This document shows, one piece after another, positions 1 through 6,790 of a stretch of DNA of 64,000 bases. The stretch is taken from contig JAWKUH010000012.1 of assembly GCA_041398665.1 (NCBI GenBank), forward strand, positions 62,001-126,000, read 5' to 3'. How positions within the stretch are numbered: the first letter of the stretch is position 1; the number at the start of each line of letters is the position of its first letter. Position numbers and translations under genes: made by a program. Below the pieces are notes generated by a model. It ran no database searches and was not told the origin of the DNA. It saw only the letters and a list, made by a program, of their open reading frames with translations. This DNA comes from Rohdeia sp041398665. GTDB taxonomy: Bacteria > Planctomycetota > UBA1135 > GCA-002686595.

Positions 1-1
1 G

Positions 2-940
2 CTCGCCGACGAGCTGGACCTCGTCGGCGTGTGGTCGCGCACACCGCGCACGCTGGCGGTCGGCGGATCCGAGGTCGAGGTGAAGGGCCTCGAGGACCTC
101 GAGGCGCGCGGCCTCGCGGGGATCGACCTGCTCTGGGTGGTCGTCGCGAAGGGCGCCGTGCCTCGCGTGCTCGAGCGCCTCGTCGCGCTCGGCACCGGCG
201 ACACCGAGCTCGTCGTCGAGACACCGGTGCTGCTCTACAAGTTCCTCTCGAAGCGCCGTCTGCTCGAGTCGTTCCGCTCGACCTGGGTCAGCGAGGACTG
301 CGCGTACCTGCCGATCTTCGAGACGCTCGACCGCTTCGTCGCGACCGGCGCGATCGGTTCGCCCGTGCGCGCGGTCTTCGACCGCTGCGCCTACGCCTAC
401 CACGGCGTCGCGATGTCGAAGCGCTGCCTCGGCGCGCGCCCGATCTCGCGCGCGACGCGACGACGCGGGGAGGGCGACACGCGCGTGCGCACGCTGCGCC
501 TGCCCGGCGGGCGGAGCGCGACGATCGTCGAGCCGCGCGAGTACGCGAAGGGTGTCCTGACGCTCGAGGGCGAGCGCGGCGCGGTGTCCGACCGACCTGG
601 ACGCGAGCACCTGCTCGAAGCGGTGGTACGCGACGACCGCTGTGTCGGCTTCCGCATCGGCGACGTCGTCACCGAGCTCCTGCCCGTCGAGTCCGAGTTG
701 CTCGGCCCGCTCGCGCCGGGCGGCGGCGTCGTGCCGAACATGCACGGACTGAAGCGCGTCGGCCTGCGGCGCCTCTTCGCCGAACGCGCGCGCCGCGAGG
801 GCGGCTACCACGTGAACGAAGGTCTCGAGGACATGGGCGTCGACTGGCACCTCGAGCGCTTCGGCCTGTGGCTGCGGAACCCGCTGACGTCGCCGACCTC
901 GAGCTTCCCGCCCTGGCTGTTGCGGACGCTCGGGCGCTGA
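2..940 (+). CDS. Gfo/Idh/MocA-like oxidoreductase, 5'-truncated
   Basis: The reading frame is open from the first bases of the window, so the true start lies upstream; the first in-frame GTG (29) sits inside the nucleotide-binding fold. The visible part begins in the Rossmann domain (LVGVWSRTPRT, then IDLLWVVVAKGAVPRVL) and passes the family's switch point (VVETPVLLYK, the position of the usual EKP motif). It then runs through an alpha/beta C-terminal domain to TGA at 938-940. Members of this family are NAD(P)-dependent dehydrogenases or reductases of sugars and related polyols; the substrate cannot be told here. The canonical EKP lysine is replaced (ETP), and a lysine occurs four residues later (LYK). 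No operon partner is visible on the plus strand; the next gene is on the opposite strand. Confidence 0.7.
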   Translation, partial: LADELDLVGVWSRTPRTLAVGGSEVEVKGLEDLEARGLAGIDLLWVVVAKGAVPRVLERLVALGTGDTELVVETPVLLYKFLSKRRLLESFRSTWVSEDCAYLPIFETLDRFVATGAIGSPVRAVFDRCAYAYHGVAMSKRCLGARPISRATRRRGEGDTRVRTLRLPGGRSATIVEPREYAKGVLTLEGERGAVSDRPGREHLLEAVVRDDRCVGFRIGDVVTELLPVESELLGPLAPGGGVVPNMHGLKRVGLRRLFAERARREGGYHVNEGLEDMGVDWHLERFGLWLRNPLTSPTSSFPPWLLRTLGR

Positions 941-1054
941 GCGCGGCGTCGAAGCGACCTCCCCGACGGCGAACGGCCGGCGCCCCTCGCGGGACACCGG
1001 CCGTCGGTTCCGCGGGACCCGCCTCCGCGGACCCCGGCGCCGTGCTTCGTGCGA

Positions 1055-1387
1055 TCAGCCCAGGCGCGAGCGCGAGGCGAGCACCAGTCCGCCGCCGATC
1101 AGCAGGAGGGCGCCGGCCCCGAGGAGGTTCGCGTCGATCTCGGGCACGCCCGTCGGCGTCGGGCCGCAGTCGCCGCCCCAGCTGCCCCAGTCGTCGCAGT
1201 CGTCGTTGTGCCAACCGTCGTCGCAGTCGTCGCCCTGCTGCTGACCCTGGTTGCCGTCGCCCCAGTGGTTCCAGAAGGAGTTCCAGAAGCCCCCGAACCA
1301 ACCGCCACCGGAACCGGCGGCGTGGGCGGGCGTGGTGAAGAGAGTGGCGGCGGCCGCGGCAGCGGCGAGCGTGCGGGTGATCTGCAT
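1055..1387 (-). CDS. Small exported protein with VPEID-CTERM sorting signal
   Basis: This 110-residue protein has an Ala-rich signal peptide ending near PAHA|AG (residues 1-24). The mature segment (25-80) is short, Gly/Trp/Asn/Asp-rich and contains three cysteines. The tail has the three parts of an exosortase-type signal: VPEID (81-85), a hydrophobic helix (about 88-104) and a basic end (SRSRLG). VPEID-CTERM is a known variant of the PEP-CTERM signals. Such proteins are thought to be cut and re-anchored by a dedicated exosortase fused to a CAAX-protease-like domain. No exosortase is in this window. The ATG at 1387 is chosen because it starts the signal peptide; the frame stays open upstream without signal character. 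The function of the mature part is unknown; its composition suggests a surface matrix or polymer-associated protein. Confidence 0.75.
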   Translation of the reverse strand: MQITRTLAAAAAAATLFTTPAHAAGSGGGWFGGFWNSFWNHWGDGNQGQQQGDDCDDGWHNDDCDDWGSWGGDCGPTPTGVPEIDANLLGAGALLLIGGGLVLASRSRLG

Positions 1388-1525
1388 GGTCGTGGTCGTG
1401 TTCGTGGGTCCAGGGGGCGCCCCTCTGCGCCCGCACTGGAACCGTACCCCGCGAACCGTCGAGGGTCGGAGGAGGCCTGTTGCCGGCGGCAACCATGCGC
1501 GGCGAAGCATTGCAACCGCCGAGTA

Positions 1526-1649
1526 CTGTCCCCGTTCGCTGGTGACGCCCGCCGGGAGAGCCTGGAAGGGGTCGCCCGCGCGCTGCCCGGCCGCCCTGGC
1601 GGGACGTCCCGCGGGGCCGGGGCTCCCCGTCACCAGCGAACGGGGACAG
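1526..1649. repeat. REPIN/MITE-like inverted repeat element
   Basis: A perfect 21-bp inverted repeat (arms 1526-1546 and 1629-1649, left arm beginning ctgtccccgttcgctggt) brackets an 82-bp GC-rich centre that itself contains a short palindrome (gcgggacgtcccgc). It lies in the intergenic gap 1388-1726, between divergent genes. The geometry and the ggggacag ends resemble REP/REPIN elements mobilised in trans by RAYT-type tyrosine transposases; that origin is inferred. No transposase is in the window. The rest of the gap shows no other gene. Confidence 0.6.
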
Positions 1650-1726
1650 GACCTCCCGGGGGCAGGGCGCCTGACATCCGGACTCAGTCCTCGGCCCCGC
1701 GCCCTGCTCCGGTCGATCCCCGCGGG

Positions 1727-2808
1727 ATGCGGCTCTCCCTGTGCCTCATCGTCCGGGACGAGGTCGACCTCCTCCCGGCCTGCCTCGAGTCCGCGCGGCC
1801 CCACGTGGACGAGATCGTCGTGGTCGACACGGGCTCGCGCGACGGGACGCTCGACGTGGCGCGCGCGGCGGGCGCGCGCGTCGTCGAACTCGCCTGGACC
1901 GACGACTTCGCAGCGGCGCGCAACGCGTCGCTCGCGGCGGCGAGCGGCGACCACGCGCTCGTGATCGACGCCGACGAGCGCGTCGCCGACACGTCGGCTC
2001 GCGCGAAGTTCGAAGCCTACGTCGCTCGCCGTGCCGACGGGGTGGGACGCGTCGTGATCGAGAACCGCCCGGGCGGGTCGCGCACGGAGGTGAGCCGTCT
2101 GCTCCCGCTGGACGGCAGGCACCGGTTCGAGGGTCGCGTGCACGAGCAGGTCGTGCGCACCGACGGCGAACCGCACCGGGGCTCGACGGGCGTGACGTTC
2201 GTCCACCTCGGCTACGACCCGACCGTCGTCGCGGCGCGCGGCAAGGTGAGGCGCAACGTCGAACTCCTGAGGCGCGAACTCCTCGAACGCCCCTACGACG
2301 GCTACCTGTGGTACCAGCTCGGGCGCACGCTGCGCGGCGACGGTGCACGTACGCCGAAGCGCGCGAAGCCCTGGAGCGATCGCTGATCCTCGGACCGCCC
2401 GACGCTCCGTACGCGGCGAGCATGGTCGAACAACTCGGCTACGCGCTGCGAGCCCTCGGTCGCTCGACGGAGGCGTCGCGTCTGCTCGAGCCGTTCGCTC
2501 GCGCGTGGTCGGACCGCGCCGACACGCGGTTCCTCGCGGCGCTCCTCGCGATGGACCAGGGACACGTCGACCGCGCGCGCCGCGGCTTCCTCCGCTGCCT
2601 CGAACTCCGGGGGCACGCACCCCGACGGCGGCGAGCACGACCCGGCGCGAGCACGATCGCCCCGGCGCACAACCTCGGCGTGATCGCCGAGGTGCAGTGC
2701 GACGGAAGAGGCGCGCTCGTGGTACGAGCGCGCCCTGCAGTTCGATCCGTCGCACCGCGCGAGCCGCGCGCGGGACTCGAGCGGCTCGCGGCGCGCACTT
2801 CGGCCTGA
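1727..2808 (+). pseudogene. Family 2 glycosyltransferase with TPR tail, frame-disrupted
   Basis: The ATG at 1727 opens a GT-A domain typical of the SunS-like family 2 glycosyltransferases. LCLIVRDE, VVVDTGSRDGT and a VIDADE metal site are visible, followed by RFEGRVHEQ. The frame ends at 2386 just after YLWYQLGRTLRGDGA, but TPR-type sequence continues in the next frame (YAEAREALERSL through CLEL). It shifts again near 2625-2640 and 2705 (WYERALQFDPSHRAS lies in a third frame) and returns for a final GLERLAARTSA. Restoring one base near 2345 gives a seamless GDGARYAEAREAL. The product would transfer a sugar from an NDP-sugar, and the TPR part would bind a partner. The several compensating shifts suggest sequencing indels, but real decay is possible. 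Confidence 0.65.
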
Positions 2809-2833
2809 CTCGGTCCGGCTCGCGGTGCGCCCG

Positions 2834-4669
2834 TCACCAGTACGGGTGACTCACCCGCCGTCGCCCTCGCGGCGAGGCGGCGGGAGCGGCGCGGGCTCGG
2901 GCAGCGGCGAGCGTCCGGCCGCGCAGCGCCGACGCGTCCTTCGGGATGCGCGTGGCACGGAACAGGCTGCCGCTCGACATGCCGCCGGGGCCGCCGCCGC
3001 GTCGTCCGTCGGGACCGCCCGGCCCGCCCGCGCCGCCGGGGCCGCGGCCCGGCGGGAACGGCCAGCCGTCCTCGCCGCGCGGCGGACCGCCCTCGGACCA
3101 GGACCGTCCGGCGGGGTCCCTTCCGGCGGGGTCCGTCCGGCAGCGGTCCGCCCTGGGGAGGCCGCCCTGTCCGCCCTGGCCACGCGGTCCGCGCCGCATG
3201 CCGCGGCCGCCGCGACCTCCCGGACCCGCGCCGCGGTCGCCGCCGAACGGATTGACGAACTCCCACACGACCTCGCCCGCGCGGTCGACCTCGAGGATGC
3301 GACCCGCGGGACCGTCGCAGACGATCGTCGAACCGTTGGGGAGTCGCTGAGCTCCCGAGATGAAGCTCGCGTGGAAGCGCTGCGACTCCAGGGTGCCGTA
3401 GCTCCACGCGGGAGCCTCGGGGCCGAAGGGCTCGCGACCCTCGCGCAGGAAGCCCTTCTCGGGATCGAACGGCAGCAGGATCTCGTCGACCGTGGAACGA
3501 TCGCCGCCCGGTCGGCCGCCGCCGTTGTTGAAGACGGTGAGCCGCAACCCGTCGTCGCCGACGACCCACTCCGGGTCGTGCTGTTCGAACAGCGTCCTCG
3601 AGCTCGCGTTGCCCGCTCCGTAGTGCACCGGGTTGCCCCAGCGGTAGAGGATGTCGCCGCCGCGTCCGTAGCGTCCGCCCTTCGAGGTCGCCGCCTGCTC
3701 GGTCGTCGTCGAGTGGTCGACGACGAACACCTCGCTCAGGTGGCGCGACGAGATGACGATCAGGTCGTACTTCGCGCAGTAGTCGATGCCGTTGGTGTGC
3801 ATCCAATCCCCGCCCTCACCGGGACCGTTCCGACCGTTGCCGCGCTGCGCCGGAGCGGAGGCGTCGATGTAGCCGAGCTCCTCCATCTGCTTGCGCTGCG
3901 CCTCGAGTCGCGCGCGCTCCTCCGCCGTGACGGGCCGGTCGTCGCGATGGTCGGCGTTCACGTCGAGCCGTTCCGGATGGAGCGGGACGTCGCCGTAGTT
4001 CGCCTTCGTGGAGTCGAAGTCCTGGATCAGGTGGTCCGCGGCGCGCCACTTCCAGACGACCTCGGCGCCGGAGGGAGCCGTGGGCCGCAGCTCCATGATC
4101 ACGTCGGGCCAGAAGCCGTCCTCGCCGACGTGTTCGGGGTCGCGCCCGAGGGCGATCGCCGCGTCGCGGTCGAGATACTCCCAGGCGACGACGAGCACGT
4201 TGCCGTTCGGCATGGGCTCGACGTCGTGGTGCGAGTAGAGCTCGTTCGACGAGATCACGTGTTCCCACACGACGTTCCCGTCCCAGTCGAACTCCTGGAT
4301 GCGGCCGCCCTCGCCGCCCCCGCCCATCCGGTCGTTGCCCTCGCGCGCCGTCCGCAGGAGGTGGCCGTCGTCGAGCAGGTAGGCCGACTGACCCGGCGGG
4401 TACTGCGACTCCCAGCGGTGGACGACGCGCCCCTCCATGTCGACGAGGTAGGTCGTCGTCGACTGCAGCGGCGCGAGCAGCGTGTAGCCGTCGAGGGCGG
4501 CGTCCGTCCGGCGGATCAGGCCCTTGCGCACCTCCTCCTGACCCTCCTCCTGCGGTCGTTCGCGCTCGGGAGGCCGCGCGTCGGGGCGCTCCGGCGGTGC
4601 GCCGTCCTGCGCGACGAGGTCGGACGGAGCGAACGGGAGGACGAGGGCGAGTGCGAGAGCGGTGCGCAT
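2834..4669 (-). CDS. Arylsulfotransferase (ASST)-like exported beta-propeller protein
   Basis: This 611-residue protein has a signal peptide (MRTALALALVLPFAPSDLVAQ). The ATG at 4669 is preferred over an in-frame upstream ATG at 4759 because it begins this signal. The body has repeated blades of the arylsulfotransferase type: TTYLVDMEGRVVHRWES, GGRIQEFDWDGNVVWEH, SHHDVEPMPNGNVLVVAWEY and GRILEVDRAGEVVWEFVNPF. The family moves sulfate between phenols, or in many environmental members has an unproven role. The conserved histidines of the family (HHD, MHTNGIDY) can be seen. The last 120 residues are a Gly/Pro/Arg-rich linker ending in an unlikely tail; another frame would end PLPEPAPLPPPR, so a late frameshift near 2900 is possible. 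Confidence 0.7.
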   Translation of the reverse strand: MRTALALALVLPFAPSDLVAQDGAPPERPDARPPERERPQEEGQEEVRKGLIRRTDAALDGYTLLAPLQSTTTYLVDMEGRVVHRWESQYPPGQSAYLLDDGHLLRTAREGNDRMGGGGEGGRIQEFDWDGNVVWEHVISSNELYSHHDVEPMPNGNVLVVAWEYLDRDAAIALGRDPEHVGEDGFWPDVIMELRPTAPSGAEVVWKWRAADHLIQDFDSTKANYGDVPLHPERLDVNADHRDDRPVTAEERARLEAQRKQMEELGYIDASAPAQRGNGRNGPGEGGDWMHTNGIDYCAKYDLIVISSRHLSEVFVVDHSTTTEQAATSKGGRYGRGGDILYRWGNPVHYGAGNASSRTLFEQHDPEWVVGDDGLRLTVFNNGGGRPGGDRSTVDEILLPFDPEKGFLREGREPFGPEAPAWSYGTLESQRFHASFISGAQRLPNGSTIVCDGPAGRILEVDRAGEVVWEFVNPFGGDRGAGPGGRGGRGMRRGPRGQGGQGGLPRADRCRTDPAGRDPAGRSWSEGGPPRGEDGWPFPPGRGPGGAGGPGGPDGRRGGGPGGMSSGSLFRATRIPKDASALRGRTLAAARARAAPAASPRGRRRVSHPYW

Positions 4670-4888
4670 GGCGTTGGTCGTCGGTGCGTGCGGAGCGAGC
4701 CCACGCGCGACGGTCGATCCGTGCGGCGCGAGGGTGCGAGCTCGTTGGCGAACGCACACCCTAGCCGCACGATCCGACCGGCAGCGGTCGCGGACGCGAA
4801 GGGCTCCCCACGTTGCGAACGCCTGCGACGCGCACGACCCCGACGGCGCCGTCGCGCCCGCCGGGGTCGTGCCGGGTCCGGGCCGCTG

Positions 4889-6610
4889 CTACTTGCCGGG
4901 CGTCTGCGTGCCGACCTGGTGCGTCTTGCCGCCGAGCCCGAGCTTCGCGATGTCGTCGAGGAAGCGCATGTCCGCCTCGCCGATCCCGACGCAGTGGATC
5001 TCGACGTGACGGAAGAGGTTGAGCCGCGCGAGGTCGTCGAGCAGGTGCTCGCGACGGACGTAGGGCCCGAAGTAGTGCAGCTGGTCGGCGTCGGGCTGCG
5101 CGACGCGGCTCTCGGGATCGCCGATCGGGTCCTCGCCGTAGTTCTTGTCGCGCGCGTCCCAGTCGTCCCAGGTCGGATCGCCGTCGGAGAGCACGAAGAT
5201 CGTGTCGGCGCCCTCGAGCATGGCCTTGGGATCGATGTACTCCTCGCTCTCGGCGAGGCCCTTCCCGCGGACCTGGAAGGCGCGGCGCAGTCCGCCGTGC
5301 AGGTTGGTCTTGCCGCGCAGCGTGCCGTCGGGCCGCTCGGTCGTCGGCGGCCCGGGCGCGATCGCGTCGAGCTCCTTGATGACCTTCTGCACGTTGTTCT
5401 TCGACGCCTCCGTCATCCCCGGCGTGGAGTCGATGAGACCCGCGACGTCACCGAAGTAGACGACGGCGAACTCCTTGTCCTTGTCCAGACGCTGGAGCGA
5501 GATCTTGAGGTGCTCGCGCGCCAGGTCGAAGCGGTTGTTGACGCGCTCCCACGGAATGTCGTCGACCGTCGGGATCTCGTCCTTCTTCTTCTTCTTCGGC
5601 TTGGGGTCGTCGCCCGTCGTCGGACCGCGCTTCGGCTTGATCTCGATGTCGATCGGCTTGCACATCGAGTCCGACATGTCGATCACGTACACGATCCGCT
5701 TGCCCGTGGCCTCGAGGCCGAAGAAGCTGGGTCGCGTGACGGTGTTGCCGCCCGAGTTGGGGCGCGGCGGACCTCCGGACTCGCCGCGCGAACGGATCTT
5801 GTTGATCCACGGCGCGGACTCGAGGTAGAGCTGCTGCGAGCTGAAGGTCTGACCGAGGTAGCGCGCGAGGTTGAGCGCGGCGACGTCGGGCAGCTTGTTC
5901 TCGGGGTCGAGCAGGTGCGCGTAGGCCTCGGCCGTGGTCTGGAAGTCGTCGTCGCCCATCGCAGCCTTCTGCGAGAACAGCGCAGCTCCCATCTCCCCCA
6001 CGAGCACCGCCTTCTCCTCGTCCTTGCGCGGCAGCTCGAGGCACAGACTCTGGATCGCCTGGAGCACCGACGGACTGCGCGCGTCGGCGAGCGCGCGCAG
6101 TGCAGCTCCGCGCAGGACCGCGTCCGCCCGGGTGTCGGTGATGACGGCCATCAGCTCGTCCGGTCCGCGGAATCGCCCGACGAAGGTGAGGGCGCGGTAC
6201 CACAGGTAGGCGTCCGCTTCCTTGTCGTTCGCGAGGCGCCAGTCGTCCCAGCGCTGGACGAACTCCTCGGTGTTGAAGTACGTCGCGCAGATCCCGGCGA
6301 TGAGGTAGCGGACCTGCTCCTTCGGCTCCTCCGGCCTCTCGTAGCTGTTCGCGAGGACGTCGAGCGCTCGCGGATCGCGCGTCTGGGCGAATTTCACCCG
6401 CCCGCGCGTGTGCATGATCAGCGGGATGCGACTCAGGTAGTCCTCGTACTGCGCCTTCGCCCGCTCGAACTCGTCGGCCGCCGACGGATCCGCGGTGCGC
6501 GCGTCCGCCGAACCGGGCGCCACGACGGCGGCGGAGGCGAGCACGGTCGTCGCGATCGCGACGACGAGGAGGTTCACGGGGAGGGACGCGGCGGGCTTGG
6601 TGATCCTCAT
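4889..6610 (-). CDS. Exported HEAT-like/von Willebrand A domain protein
   Basis: This 573-residue protein starts with an N-terminal signal segment (about 10-38). A helical region (about 45-270) follows, with HEAT-like units such as VLRGAALRALADARSPSVLQAI. The second half is a vWA domain: IVYVIDMSDSM gives the DxSxS MIDAS motif, and IFVLSDGDPTWDDWDARD carries the distal acidic residues. A lysine-rich loop (KPKKKKKDE) is inserted just after the MIDAS strand, which is unusual. The domain binds a divalent metal and a protein partner; the partner is unknown. The gene lies in a same-strand series with a second vWA protein (9599-10966) and an EF-hand protein, which hints at a shared extracytoplasmic, metal-dependent assembly. 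The ATG at 6610 begins the signal peptide. Confidence 0.75.
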   Translation of the reverse strand: MRITKPAASLPVNLLVVAIATTVLASAAVVAPGSADARTADPSAADEFERAKAQYEDYLSRIPLIMHTRGRVKFAQTRDPRALDVLANSYERPEEPKEQVRYLIAGICATYFNTEEFVQRWDDWRLANDKEADAYLWYRALTFVGRFRGPDELMAVITDTRADAVLRGAALRALADARSPSVLQAIQSLCLELPRKDEEKAVLVGEMGAALFSQKAAMGDDDFQTTAEAYAHLLDPENKLPDVAALNLARYLGQTFSSQQLYLESAPWINKIRSRGESGGPPRPNSGGNTVTRPSFFGLEATGKRIVYVIDMSDSMCKPIDIEIKPKRGPTTGDDPKPKKKKKDEIPTVDDIPWERVNNRFDLAREHLKISLQRLDKDKEFAVVYFGDVAGLIDSTPGMTEASKNNVQKVIKELDAIAPGPPTTERPDGTLRGKTNLHGGLRRAFQVRGKGLAESEEYIDPKAMLEGADTIFVLSDGDPTWDDWDARDKNYGEDPIGDPESRVAQPDADQLHYFGPYVRREHLLDDLARLNLFRHVEIHCVGIGEADMRFLDDIAKLGLGGKTHQVGTQTPGK

Positions 6611-6790
6611 GGAGTTCGATCGCGAGCTCGTGTGGTGCCGGGCGAGCGGCAGGACGATGCTACGGGAGCCGCCCGGACGGGGGTACCCCCTGCGCCGCCG
6701 GCGGGGACGCTTCGCGTCCGCGGAACCCGTGCCCGGCCCGTGCGGTGCGCGGCACCGCTCGCGGCGCGGTTCGGGACCGCACGCCGCTCG

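Noticed and set aside
1727..2386. Selenocysteine at the stop of the glycosyltransferase
   Set aside because: The stop follows a frame change, lies in no conserved Cys position, and the continuation is in another frame; a base deletion explains it.
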